From Rhodamnia argentea (lineage: Eukaryota > Streptophyta > Magnoliopsida > Myrtales > Myrtaceae): DNA of 64,000 nucleotides. This document shows, piece by piece, positions 24,429-36,518 of the stretch. Location: NCBI RefSeq assembly GCF_020921035.1, contig NC_063156.1, forward strand, positions 26,894,283 through 26,958,282, written 5' to 3'. Position 1 is the first letter of the stretch, and each line of letters begins with the position of its first letter. Under the pieces are notes generated by a model. The model had not been told where the DNA came from. It worked only from the letters and a program-made list of their open reading frames with translations, and searched no databases. The position numbers and the translations under genes are program-made.

Positions 24429-25138
24429 GCGACTGCTTTCTTCACCAAGGCGTTTGAGAAAGGAAAGAGTCCTTTTTTAAAGGCCGTCTCCAATGTCCAA
24501 CCTGCAACTTAACTAAACATGTCTTTCTGCTTAGAGGTTTCTTTCTGAAAGGTCTAGCATTCGACATGAGAGGGTTGAGAGGTTGGGTTTGGTAAACCCT
24601 CTTCATTTCAATTTTCCCTCCTACTCTTCTTCACGTGAACCCTTGGGTGCTCCAAACGACATCAGCCTAGTCAGTCCTACATCCGTACGTTCTTTTAGGT
24701 GGGAATATCCTCGTTTTACCCGACAAGGGAACCCGCTCTTAGTTTATATGCCTCGTATGTATGCTATGTCTCGTCTTGCTGCCCGGAGTAATCACGACGC
24801 GAGGTGAACTCCGAATGGCGACTTGAATACAGAAATGTATCGCTAGTGTCGAGAATCGAACGCGTCTCTCGGATGTTAGCTCACATTCGCAAAATCCATT
24901 CACTTGAGTTTATTAGTTGGGTGGGTTTTCACAATCATAGAAAAGTGGTTTGGTGATATCAGGTGTGATGTACACACAGAGTTTATGCATTCAAGGACAA
25001 ATGCCCCTGTTTTTCTTCACCACCTCACCGGCGTTCACCACACTGAGCAAGTATAGAAGAAAAGTGGGTGCCTCGGATCTCTGATGTTTACACGTGTCAT
25101 CAAACAGATAGATTTTTCTACTTTCAATCATTGGAGTA
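24429..25138. other. intergenic stretch, unassigned
   Basis: Mixed-composition DNA upstream of the small gene. The part at 24640-24900 is less AT-rich than its surroundings and could be old transposon sequence, but I see no LTR ends or coding motif to prove it. Confidence 0.3.
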
Positions 25139-25495
25139 TGCCCTTGTACATTTTTCAGTCAGTCCTAAACTTTTCACACTTTTACAAATTCAGTCCTAAA
25201 CCTTTTAAGTTTGTCGATTCAGTCCTAAACCTTTTCACACTTTTGCCAATTCAATCTTAAACTTTTTAAGTTTGCCGATTCAATCCTATTCGTCGGCCCT
25301 AATCCGGGGAGACCGTCGGCCTTGAAGCCAAAAAAATAATTTTTGATTTTTTTTTATAAAATATTAAAATATTATTAAAATTTATCCACGTCAGCTATTT
25401 TCAACCAATAGGATTGAATAGGCAAAAAGTGAAAAGGTCGAGGACTTTTTTGATAAAAGTGTGAAATGTTTAAGACTTTTTTGACAATTTTTTCT
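25139..25495. repeat. family D interspersed element (TTCAGTCCTAAAC repeats)
   Basis: The left half holds four spaced copies of TCAGTCCTAAAC / CAATCTTAAAC separated by CTTTTCACACTTTT or TTTAAGTTTG. The right half carries the inverse (GAAAAGGTCGAGGACTTTTTTGA, GTGTGAAATGTTTAAGACTT). A short GC-richer centre (CGTCGGCCCTAATCCGGGG) and an AT-rich spacer lie between them. The layout is that of a foldback non-autonomous element, without coding potential. Confidence 0.55.
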
Positions 25496-27510
25496 ACATT
25501 AATATGTAGTAACCCCTATTTTTTAATTTCTAAACATGACTTGAAAAAGAAAAACTACGTGTGTTAATTGTTCACTGACCTCACCAACCTAGTTCTTCGA
25601 AGGTTCCATAGAGCATAGAGGTGAATGATGATCTTCAAGCACCCAGCCTATCCTTCTGTGCAGAAGCATGGTAATCCAGTATCTTCATTTGGCTCCCAAC
25701 CTAATTGTTTGAAGGCGAGAAAGATTCCGAATTCGAAAGGTCGATGAAATCCACATTCGGTGATGTGAATTTCGATTTTGCCGTAACTATCAATCAAATC
25801 AATCATCTCCTAACATCGAATAAACCCAATTGTGTCGTTGTTGATCAAACGACCGACTGATGCACCCCATGAACTATGTGGTGTCGAGCTTGAATTCTAT
25901 CAAGCGCAACCTCCTAAAGGCTGTGTGCCCCAAGGAAATCATACTATGTAAACACCCCCGGTTCGAATGTGGATGACCTGTCTTTAGCCGGATTTGAACG
26001 GTGGTCCTAGTCCGCCATCTATGCACGAAACAAACAAAAATCGATGATCATCGCTCTGAAAACTCTGTTCAGTTTTGGATCCAGAACGGAAGTTCTCACC
26101 TGATGTCTCCATCCATCATAACAATCTGCCCAATCGAATAACTTACAGAATATGCAAGCGAAAATAGAAGTAACACACTAAGCTATTCTCATACCGAGGG
26201 AATATAAGCATTTGAGAACAGAGGTGGCCTTCGCAAGCACTAATTGTGAAAATACACTGCGCGGTTCCGACCTGAGCGGCGAAGCCAATGATCAAATGAT
26301 CCGGAGAATGAAATCCCTGTTGATAACAGGAAATGGAACAACCATCTCCTAATTCACATCAAGCACGTATTGCTCCCACTACAATGCCTGTAATTCTTGT
26401 GAGTTGCGACCTTCACTTGTTGGGGTTCGAAGGAAGTTCGACCTTCCATATGGTCCTTAAGTCGGAGGGAAGGCTATGCAACCCGAGATTTACACGAAGC
26501 CCTCTTCTCCACCTCCTTCACAGCGGATAATGCCTTTTTTTTTTTTTTTTTTCTGGAGGCTTTCATTGTGCATTCATGTTATTAATTTCTATTTGTTCGG
26601 CGGTTTAAGAAAAATGACTTCCTTCTTGCCAGAAAGGAAAATTATTTTCCTCCAATCTTAACTTGTGATTTTCAGTTCCCGGTAAAAATGTTTCTTCAAA
26701 CAAACGGACCTTAAATGAGACCACTTTCAATTTTCAGTCTTTGAACTTCGACCGGATTTTATGATCGAATCATGATCTCGGTGATTGTTTGATGCCGATA
26801 TGGCTGCTTAAACGCAGATCTGCATATGAAACCTTGGAAACTGAGGCCCTCGTCTCTAACTGTGATTTCAGAGGCATTTTACCCAGTTATCATATTGAAA
26901 ACAGAGGTGGGGGCAGAGAACCCTGAGAAGAACCAATGCAAGACCACACTAGTCCGCAATGTCTGGTAGTCAATACTAACTACTCGAGCTATTTCGTCTA
27001 GTGTCTACCGAAATTCGCCCATCTGCCGATATCTTATACACTGTTCATATTCAAATCATTTGGCATTTGATGAAAATTTGAAGCTCATCTCCTTTGTCTT
27101 CTTCGAGGACGGTATAGAGGGAGGAAAAGAGAAGAAGAAAACTCGCCGATGCTTTCGTCAATATAAGCAGAAACAGAAATGGCTAGCAGTGACCGGGACT
27201 ACTCCCAATGGATGGATGCTCCAAGAGATTGGAGAGGACCTCGATAGAAAGACAACTTCGAACTGACTGCGCTCGCCCATGTGATATGTGCCTACGACCG
27301 AGTAACTCAGTCGTAATCTGCAAACAAAACGCCAGATGATTAGACTTGTAATTCCAAGAGATGGTTGCATATACATTGGATCACATGGCAAAAGCGATCC
27401 AAATTGCCATGATAATCAAGATCCTTAATCATCCACCTTCACACCGAGGACATTTCCCCCATTTGTTCCAGAATTATCCTAAAACTGTCTCAGGAAAGCT
27501 TTCAATGCGG
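25496..27510. other. intergenic stretch, probable old repeat debris
   Basis: Two kilobases without a convincing gene. A 19-T run lies at about 26534-26552. Short open frames here (for example 26333-26530) show no recognisable domain. The last part should carry the 3' UTR of the PPR gene. Confidence 0.35.
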
Positions 27511-29655
27511 TCAGTGTGATTTGCTAGCTTCATTCAGAAGCTTAGTCGTCTCATCATCCATCCGAACATTATCTTTCTTCATCCGCTCTGCAACAAAGAG
27601 TGGCCTTAGACTGGCTTTGGCATAAGTGCGTAGAAGCGAATTATAGACCTCGGTATTCACATGGCCAGCATTCCGAATAACAACAAGAAGTTCCTCTGCA
27701 CCTTCGACATTTCCGCTTTCCTCTAGGTTCTTAAATACTTCTGCCATTAACTCTCGGTCAAAAACCCATTTTTCTACACTGGCAATAGCCATGTACAGAT
27801 AATAAAGAGCTTTATCCAACTGCTTCTCTTTCAGATAACCCCATGTCAGATGCCTCCAAGTCGTGTAATGAGGAGTGACCCCATTCTTTACAACTCGTTT
27901 GTAGATGTTCTCTGCTCTCTCCATCGGGCCACTGTTTACGTGAGCAGCAACAAGCACGTCTGCCACGCAAGGATAGCGAGTTTTAGAAACCCACTCCCAT
28001 TCGGTGTACAGCTTCTCAGCTTCTTTCATTTCCCCAAACTTCGCGACCGAAGATATCATGCAAGCGTATTCGTTGTCATTCAAATTTGGAATGACCGATC
28101 TCATCCTATTCCATATCCGATGAACGCCGTCTTTAGCTCCCATGTCTGTGAGTAAACTAAGGAGGGATGAGTACGCACTCCTATCTCCAAGTGAAATCCT
28201 TCTCTCCATCTTCTTTACCGCGAGTGATGCTTTTTCCAGAGCGGCATTCTTTATATAAAGTTTGGCGAGAATACTGTAGGTCACCCAGTTAGGACGCATT
28301 TGTGAACTCTCCATCTCCCGGAAAACCTTTTCAGCAGCTCCAACATCATTTCGCTCCTTGCACGCATTCAACCACAGATTATACGTCGTAGTGTCTGGTG
28401 AAGTGGTCCTTTTCAACTCCTCAATCACTCCAGGGACCTTCTCCAGTTGTCCATTGGAGGTATACAGCGATATCATGTGGTTATAGGGAACCGGGCTCTT
28501 CAAGAGACCCCAAGTTGACATTCTTGCCATCAAGGCCTCAGCTTTGCGGGGCACAAGCTTATGGACATAGAGACCGAGGAGAGCATTGCAGGTACTTGGA
28601 CATCTCTTCTCAGCAGGTAGATCCTCAAAGAACTTCTCCACCGCGCTTAGACCGTGAACTTTATCAATCAATTCTAAATGGACAGTATAGTCTCTTGGGA
28701 ACAGCTTCATATCTTGCCGCAGTGTCATCTGTTTACATAACTGCAAAAGGAAACGCCGTCACAAAATATTAAGACTAAGTACAACACACACACACCGACA
28801 CATACACAAGCATTCATATTTTGCGACATCGTATTTTGCAATTGAATTTGTAGTTGAGAGGCTCAACGAATCTCAAATTCGTGAAGCCATACGAGGACCT
28901 AAACATCCACGTCCTATATGTGGCAGAAAATCCTCAAATCTATATGGGAAGTTCATTTTCACCCGAGTTAGATCAGAGAGCGCTTAAATTATGCTCACCT
29001 TCTCTTCTCCCCACAGAAAAGTTCATAAACGTATAGTAACAATATCGCAGTAAGTATCATCACAAGCGCAAGTACTTGAAACAGATAAAAGAGCAGATCC
29101 CCAAGACAGATGCGAAGCCGATTGGCAATGGAGGCTGCATTTCCAGCACGAAAACCCAACCAAATTACAAGCTCAAAGAAGAGAGTGAGAACAGTGCGAT
29201 CGAAGAGCACATACCTCGAGGGCGCGTTTGTAGCGCTTGGATTTGCTAAGCATTGAGATGGTGCGGCGGAGCTGGGTTTCGGCCGCCGAGCGTCCTCCCT
29301 CGTCCCGTTGGGGAGTAACCGCCCCCTCCGACACCTTCGCCGCCGTGGAGGCTGAGGCAATCGTGCTCGCAGGACTGTCAGCCGCCTTGTCCGTGGCTGT
29401 GGACACCGAGGCCTCCACTGGAACCTCCGCCACCGGATCCACAGCCGTGTCCACTGCGGCAGATGCGGAGGCCCCCTTCGGAATATCCGCCGCCAGAGCA
29501 ACCGTCGTGCCCGCGGCCGTGTCCACCGACGACGCCGCTGCGGCGGATGCAGAGGTGGCCTCGGGAACCTCCGCCGCCGCCGCCGCCACTGTCGCCTCCG
29601 CCGAGAAGCGGCGGACGACGGTGGGAAGCGAAGCGCGAATAGAGCGCAGTAGCAT
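27511..29655 (-). CDS. P-class pentatricopeptide repeat protein, probably mitochondrial
   Basis: Organellar RNA-binding protein. Two exons, 29655-29215 and 28740-27511, give 556 aa. The N-terminus MLLRSIRASLPTVVRRFSAE is a typical mitochondrial presequence. Residues 22-105 are an unusual Ala/Ser/Thr/Val-rich tract built of degenerate units such as EVPEATSASAA, DIPKGASASAA and EVPVEASVSTA. The family lead-in RRTISMLSKSKRYKRALELC crosses the intron. From about residue 196 there are roughly nine PPR motifs of about 35 residues (for example PVPYNHMISLYTSNGQLEKV, TTTYNLWLNACKERNDVGAA, NTEVYNSLLRTYAKAS). No E, DYW, PLS or SMR domain is present, so it is not an editing-type protein. It resembles the small Arabidopsis At1g02150/At4g21705-like group. 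The RNA target is unknown. Confidence 0.93.
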
Positions 29656-29883
29656 GTTTCCTGCCCTGGAGTTGGGGAGGGACCAGTGGTGTCTGTAATT
29701 GTAGTTACTAGTTTGTACATTTGGATCGGATCCTATTTTCGAACTGGTCCCTCATTAACGGATCCGGTTTGATCCGTTCCCGAGGCCCACGTCCATGATT
29801 TTAAAAAACCAAATCGAGGTCGGATTAAATTGTGCTTCTAACTTTTACTCATGACTTCCCCTTTTCATTTAAAATAAAACATA
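29656..29883. promoter_or_regulatory. PPR gene 5' flank
   Basis: Short interval between the PPR start codon and a foldback repeat. It must hold the promoter and leader. No clear TATA motif is seen. Confidence 0.35.
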
Positions 29884-30576
29884 ATAAGGGCCCGAAGTGT
29901 CTTCATTTTCAAATAAGGGTCTAAAGAAACGTTGTCTCAAATAAGAGTCCGAAATGGACATCGTCTCAAATAAAGGCTTGAAGTGATCTCGTTGTTTAAA
30001 ATAAGGTTTAAAGTAGACATTGTTTCAAATAAGGGTCCGAGGTACCATGACGGTCTAAAAATAGAGCCTAAGACCAATGGCCTTTTCGTCTTTTACTTCT
30101 TTTTTAAACAAATTCCTTTTTTATTTCATTTTTCTTTTTCTTTTTTCCCTAAACCTTTTCGCCGGTGGCTAGCCATTGGCGATGCCTAGTGAGGGCCGGC
30201 CGAGGGCCGCCCTCGCCGGCCACGATCAAGGCCGACGAAGGAAGGTCACACCTCGCTTAGACGCGTCGTCGACCGGGCAAGGTCTACCGCGAGCGAGGGC
30301 AAACCCCGACCAACCCTCTACGGGCATCGGACTACCGACGATAAGGTTTAGAAAAAAAGAAAAAAAGAAAAAATATTTATAAAATAAAAGACGAAAATTC
30401 TCTAAGCACATGCCCTTATTTGAGATTGTCATGATACTTTAATCCTTTTAAAACAATGTTACTTCAGACCCTTATTTGAGACAATAATGACACTTCAAGC
30501 TCTTATTAGAGACAATGTCCACTTATGCTTTTATTTGAGAAAATGAAGGTACTTCGGGACCTTATTTAAAAATTTT
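29884..30576. mobile_element. family C foldback element with GC-rich core (best copy)
   Basis: The left end (AATAAGGGCCCGAAGTGTCT, then TCATTTTCAAATAAGGGTC) is mirrored at the right end (GAGAAAATGAAGGTACTTCG, then GGACCTTATTT). The arms are about 170 bp each and contain four or so spaced copies of TCAAATAAGGG or the inverse. The core at 30160-30340 is GC-rich with GCCGGC and GAGGGC / GCCCTC motifs. The same family is seen at 21921-22517 and 60790-61197. The element sits about 230 bp upstream of the PPR start codon. Confidence 0.7.
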
Positions 30577-30700
30577 CCTCTAACTTTTACTCATGACTTC
30601 CCCTTTTCATTTTGAAAATAAAAACAAAACAATGTTTGTAGAAGTTACAAAATATATTACACACACGTATAGTGCATGAATTTAGTTCTCTATAGTTAGA

Positions 30701-32004
30701 TGTCGGAAAACATTCTTATGATACTTTGATGATTACAAAACCATCTCTACTTCTAATGTTTATCATGACAAGTGCAGATGGTAAATTTAATTATAATTAT
30801 CAATGATCCTACACAATCAGCAAAGACGAGAAATTATGCTATGGTAGTTGAGTATGCAAGTGCCACAAGGGTATATCATGGCGACTTGGAGGGACCAGTC
30901 AAGATAGTGTTCCTGGATATCTTTTGTATTGATGAAAGGTGGGAAGATTGTTGTGACTATCTTAACATGTCATTGAGTCGATATCATCTCCGAAGATTGT
31001 TAGCCAAGTTACTCGCAAGTAGCACTGGGGATAGTGCGTGTACTTATTAGTATAGAGTAACAGAGTTTGTGTGACAATGGTGTGATATTCTTTGTCCATT
31101 ATGACAGTTGATAGTACAGAATAGAGTTGTTTAATGCTCCGAATTTCACAGACAAAACCTACAAAAGGACTGTTGACAAGCGCCACTGTGCATAGCACGG
31201 ATGAATAGTGTACCATCCAGGATCATTCTCTACATACGAGAGGAGATGTACTATTTGATCTTCCGACAAGGACCGAAGTTGCACTACCTTACCTCCTGAC
31301 TTGAGATGTACCTTTTGTCTCCAACTAGAAGCAGTATGTTTTGTCTTTGGCCTAGAATAATACTATTTGGTCTCCCATGCATATAAGGATGTCCAATGTG
31401 CCTAATGTCCAGCTGTGTGTCCTTGATAGCCAGCTATGTATCCTTGAAGACCTTCAATGGCTAGTGTGAAGGCTGAAGGTCTATATAAAGAGAAGGAAAG
31501 CTGAAGAGCCAAGTGTGATTGAGAAGAACTGAGTGAGAAGCAAAACCAATGAGAGAACTCTCTTGACACTTAGAATTTGATATACACTCTTGAGTTCTCT
31601 ATGCAACCGGCATCATTGTTCTTTATCTGTGTTTGTCTGTATTCACTATGATAGGCCGAGTATTCATACAAGTGTAAAAGCTGTGTTCGTTCTCCTAATA
31701 GTGTGATCTATCATTATATAGGAATGCCACTTGCTAGTTGTAATCTCGGGTGCTGATTACTAATGAAATCCAGCCGCTATTAAGGCTGTAGTTGGAGAGT
31801 AGATGTAGGTTTACTCATAAGCCAAAACACTATACATTTATGTCATTTGTTCTTTATACTCTGATTTACTTATCAGCATCACACATATTGGTTCATTAAA
31901 CATAACCATCTTCAATGGTGGTTGTTTATTATTTCACAAAAGTATTTCATACATCACCACTCAACCTATTCAACCCCATTCTAGGTTGATTGTTAGTCCA
32001 AACA
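30701..32004. mobile_element. probable solo LTR of a Copia-type retrotransposon
   Basis: A 1.3-kb non-coding block that starts TGTCGGAAAA and ends GTCCAAACA, with TG...CA termini as in LTRs. The flanking 5-mers TTAGA (left) and ATAGA (right) differ by one base, so they could be a decayed target-site duplication. A TATA box (TATATAAA) at 31482-31489 is followed by a region that could be the R/U5 start. No gag-pol, primer-binding site or second LTR is next to it, which argues for a solo LTR produced by recombination. The TATA box suggests + orientation. Confidence 0.5.
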
Positions 32005-32136
32005 ATAGACACTTGTGGAGTCTTGATGTATCAAAATAAAATTTGAGAGTCGGATTTTTTGAACAAAGGAGTTGCTTGGCTTGAAGTATATTTAGAGTGC
32101 TTGCTTCTACTCACCGTTAAATAAATTTAAATTCAT

Positions 32137-32382
32137 GCTCCGTTTGTTTTAGGAAAAAATGAATAATTTGAAAAATATTTTCCTAAAAATAATTACTTGT
32201 ATCGCTTGAAATAATTAGTCAACAAAAAATATTTTCATTATTGAGAATAATTTATGTGTATACATTTATGTGGATGATGAAAATATTTTTGGTTCGTTAA
32301 TTAGTACAAGGAATGCAAGCAATCATTTTTAAATAACTATTTTTTAAAATTATTTATTTTTTTGCAAAATAAACAAAACCTC
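32137..32382. mobile_element. family A MITE-like element
   Basis: About 245 bp of AT-rich DNA with inverted ends: the left reads CGTTTGTTTTAGGAAAAAAT and the right TTTTTGCAAAATAAACAAAAC. It contains the family phrases GAAAAATATTTTCCTAAAAA and GAAATAATTAGTCAACAAAA. Similar copies lie at 18995-19790, 36519-36745 and 57866-58095, with a partial one at about 33225-33345. Confidence 0.65.
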
Positions 32383-33812
32383 AGAATTAAGATCTTGTGC
32401 ATTTAAAACCCGACCGGCCCTACGTTTTGACTACACGTTGGTCATATCTTAGGGCACAAATGATAACAATTATATTTCTCTATTTCCGTTCCAAACCTGT
32501 TTCTAACAAGTTTGGAACAAAATTCCATTTGGTAATTCAATTTCATTTTTCTATTTCTGAAATAAAAATTTATTCTAGAAATAGGTTTGGAACAAAAATG
32601 AGAAGTTAAAATTTTTAGCTTCTCTATTTCTGGAATAGAAATAAGAAATAAGAAAGATGAATTCTTTTCATCACTTACTCCTTCTCTCTCACGTCCTGGT
32701 TGTCAGTCCGTCAGTTGCTGATCGTCTGTCTACCGGTCACAACCAGCCTCCAATCGTTTGTTTGCCGGCCGTCGGTAACAGTGCACCGATCCTCCTTCCA
32801 TCGGTTCGTCGGTCCGCCATCGTTTTGGATTTGCAAAAGCAAGGAGCTACGTTTGAAACTCCCATTTAACCAACTAAGTATATCAATGTATATAACCGGA
32901 ATAAAATACAAAGGATTTAACGAAGCAAATGCCAGATTTATGAGGGAAAAAAAATTAATTGTTGGCCCGCTAACTAGCAATATGCGACCGCCACAGAGAA
33001 AGAGAGTTTAACATGACAACGGAATAAGCACGTAGCGTAATGGGCATGGCAATCTCAATTCACCGAAGAGCATCCCGGAAAATTTCCTAACTCAACTGGA
33101 GCAAGAATCATTCTAGAAAAATATCTCTAAAATATGAAATAAAAAAGAAGTAAAAACTATCGAAATCTAAGGTAACGTCAAGGGATAGAGATCCTTCAAT
33201 TAGGGGTAAAATTAAGCTCTGATTGTATTGCGAGAAATGAATGATTTGGAAAATATTTTCCTAAAAATTATCGCTTATATAATTGAAATAATCAGCCAAC
33301 GAGCAATGTCTTCATTATCAATAGTGATTAATATCTAAATACAGTACTTTCGTTTGTATATTTAATTTGTCCATCCGAGCGAGCGACTCATTACCACGTT
33401 AAATATTCAGTGATTGAAACATTATATCCTCTATTTCCTTTTCCTTTTTCCATCTCTCCCTCCGTCTCCAACAACCCCAACGGCGGTAGAGCCCATTGTG
33501 CCGATGCAATGGCTGCCAGCCGTCGCCAGCATGCCTCCGGCAGCTCGCAGCTACTGCCGCCGGTGACAACATCAAACAACTGATTTAACATAAGGAAAAA
33601 ACAAAGGGCAGAAAAGTTTCGCCTAATCTTGCTCAGGACTCGTGCCTTTGCAAACACATTTTCTCCACAAAAATTGACGCTCGCTCTCCAGTAAATGTCA
33701 CTGATTGTATAAAACCTAAAGTTTGTACTTGCATATGAAACTCTGCACTTGATAATCAGAATCCTGAAAGCTTTCTTAGTTCACCATATGGATCTGATCA
33801 TATGGATAAGAT
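32383..33812. other. intergenic repeat-rich stretch
   Basis: AT-rich DNA with a partial family A copy at about 33225-33345 and a GC-rich patch at 33470-33570 (GCCGTCGCCAGC-type). Open frames at 32657-33011 show no domain. Nothing coding is supported. Confidence 0.4.
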
Positions 33813-33914
33813 GGCGCTAATTCTGGTCCGGTCGTCCATGGTTGCCGGCGCTAATTCTGGTCCGGTCGCCCATGGTTGCCGGCGCTAATTCTGGTCCGGT
33901 CGCCCATGGTTGTG
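33813..33914. repeat. 34-bp minisatellite, three units
   Basis: Three nearly identical head-to-tail copies of a 34-bp unit (starting GGCGCTAATTCTGGTCCGGT and continuing with CGCCCATGGTTGCC). The first has one T/C difference and the third diverges at its end. Confidence 0.9.
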
Positions 33915-34675
33915 TGGGAGTTGATGCCCCGCCGCCGCCATCGTATGGAACTTGTTAAAATGTTGTTAAAAAAGAGTAGTTATATATGGATTGAAAAAAA
34001 ACTGGTCGCTAATCAATGAATTCTTATTATATATAGCTAGGGTAATTGCAAAACGCAAAAAGTGAGACAAACCGTGACTTTAACTTAAATATCTTTACTA
34101 TAATATACTACATGACCTTAAGTTTCTTCTTCTACTTAGTCCAGATTATTGTTGAAACACCACAGTGTCGGGATGGATTTGAAACTTTCCAAGGTACGAT
34201 TCAAAAGTTAATCAGGTCCTAAGAGTTCATTGAGTTTATTAAGCCCTAAGTATGGATCTAGGAGATCTGCTGTTCAAATTACAACGTTTACGATTCAAAG
34301 CAATCTTAAGAGCCACCTGTGGTTGAAAGCTTATGCAATTCACGCAAAAAATTCATGGAGATTAGTCAAGACTTCAGTCTCATCGAATATCCATTTAATT
34401 GATAAAACATTTTAATTCACAAACAAACTAGATTGAAAATCATAAACTAGAAGAATAATCTGAGGTACATATGTAGATCGAGCCCTTCACTGACCCCATA
34501 ATTAATCCGGTTTAGAATGGCGTTCAATCCAATTACCAAGTTACATCATGGTAATTATCATAAACAGGCCATAAGCGTGATATTTATATACTTGGTCAAT
34601 CATACATGTTAACCTAACTTTTTTTCCCCGCGACCGCCAATGGAAGCGAGCCACAAAAACCAACAATCGTCATGG

Positions 34676-36009
34676 TTATAGTGTTATCCAATAGAACGTC
34701 TTCGGATAATTGATGTCGTTATGATCGGTGCATTGGGCATAGATCCATTCCGTGCTTCCTTCAATACCTATCGCGTACGACGCCACCGGATTATCATGGT
34801 GAGTGGTCGTGTTCGGTGGTCGACGTGTCGGATCGTTCCAGGTTTGGTTTGTGATTACACACAAGACTAACTGCAAAAGGAGGACGAAAGTGAGAAGAGG
34901 CCATTGAGGTGTAAAAGTAATTAACAAAAATAAAGGGGAGGAAAGAGATTAAGGAAGATATCGTGGTATGATAATAGTTGTGGCAAAGATTGAAATAACA
35001 TAAAATATCGATGCAAAAGATAAATAGAGAAAACGTCATTGAAATAACGAAACTAACCCTCAAAACAAACACAAAAGCAAAAAAAAAAAAAGAAGGGGAA
35101 AAGGGGCACATAATCAAAATTAATAGCACAAAATACCATGCAGAAAATGACTATCCGACCCAACAAGCATCGTTGCCTTTTTGAACACACCTATTATGTG
35201 TAAGTCGGATTATAAATGGCACTTGAAATTTGAAAATCGAGGAATTGTATAATGAAAATAAACTGAGGCAAAACTTAGCCGTGATGTGATACTATTTTAG
35301 AAGATTTAACCAAAATAATAATAATAATAATGTAAGCGAAGAAAGATCATATGTATAAAAAGATATAAATGCCTTAAACAAGTTATATGCAAAATTTTCA
35401 CAGGAAGCACCGGAAAAATAGTATAAATAAATTGTAGTTTTTGATACTCAACAGTAATTATCCTCGGGAACAATCTGACCGTCGAAAGGATTCTGGAAAG
35501 TTTACCAAAATATCATTTATTACTTAATAGTAAAGCCATTAACCATAGAAGATTAATCGAAGAAATTAGAATACCTCTTGACCAATCATAGAGTACTCGT
35601 GCATGGTCCAACGTCCGTTCTCCATCTTCTCGCTTCCGGCCGACGACTTAAAGGTGAACAGCTTGTTGTAGCCGACGACCTCGCCTCGACTGTCCATGAT
35701 TTTCCGCTTATTTCCATTGCTCCAAGTCCCGGAACCGGCGGTCCTCTTCACCCTGGACTTAATCACCTTTAGCCTAGTGAAGACGTAGAAGCTTTCCCTC
35801 GAATTCGAGTCGAAGATCTCCCAAGGGTCTCCGTCGCAGTAAATGTCGACCTCGGGCATGAACGGAGGGATGGCCTCCGATTCCCCTGCCACCTTCTTCG
35901 CGAGGTAATGGAAGAAGAGGTCGTCCTCCGACGGGTGAAAACGGAAACCGATCGGGTACCCATTCATCGGTTTTATTTTCTCTCTCTCCATCTCTTCTTC
36001 TTCTCTCAA
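34676..36009 (-). CDS. short divergent NAC-domain transcription factor
   Basis: Plant-specific NAC family. Exons 36009-35575 and 34870-34676 join in phase 0 to give 209 aa. Subdomain A is GYPIGFRFHPSEDDLFFHYL, B is MPEVDIYCDGDPWEIF, and the C/D region contains KVIKSRVKRTAGSGTW and MENGRWTMHEYSMIGQE. The second exon begins with subdomain E (LVLCVI) and adds a tail of only about 58 residues without clear activation motifs. The WKATG-type DNA-contact motif of ordinary NACs is replaced by WSNGN, and LPPGFRFHPT by YPIGFRFHPS, so DNA binding may be altered. In-frame ATGs at codons 1, 7 and 15 are possible starts; the first is used here. Typical NACs have longer C-termini. Confidence 0.85.
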
Positions 36010-36095
36010 GAACTCTATAGTCTGGATCGCTACGTGCTAATCTCTGCGTGTATATGTGTTACTGTTTACGGTTTAGACCGGTAATGCTGATGCAC

Positions 36096-36103
36096 TTTAT
36101 ATA
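36096..36103 (-). promoter_or_regulatory. TATA box of the NAC gene
   Basis: TATATAAA on the minus strand, about 87 bp upstream of the first ATG of the NAC gene. It predicts transcription starting near 36066 and a leader of about 57 nt. Confidence 0.6.
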
Positions 36104-36518
36104 CCCCCGTACGTTTTGACGGCGTATAAGGCGGCTACACCGCCACTGGCTTCTTTTTGAATTTGTGAAGTTCGAATGCAAAATTTTTAAAGCAGAGTCC
36201 ATTAGGAAATCAGTCTTTTAAGATAGGATTGGCTACCGCAAATATCGATTTGAAATAAAACATTTTAAAACAAAACTTCAAATGATCCTCGAGTCATTAT
36301 CGTTTCTGAGCAAGAATTTTTTTAAAAGGGAGGTGCTTGATGTGGAGAAACCAAGAAAGAGTCGAGTCAGACATCATCCTCGTGCCAACAAATGATGAAC
36401 ATCTTTATTCAACTTTTCCCTATCCTCTTTCCTCTCCGCTAAGCTCTCGTGACCTGCACTGAAGGGGTCAAAGATGTCAAATTATTCACTTTGCTTCTCC
36501 ATCAAAGCTATATGCTTT

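Noticed and set aside
25940-26010. tRNA-like GGTTCGAAT string
   Set aside because: No acceptor stem or cloverleaf can be drawn around it.
29237-29698. Plus-strand 153-codon Ala/Thr-rich frame
   Set aside because: Antisense of the GC-rich first exon of the PPR gene; composition only.
30176-30432. Open frames on both strands in the GC-rich stretch at 30.2-30.4 kb
   Set aside because: They fall in the core of a foldback element and are low-complexity Arg/Pro/Gly sequence.
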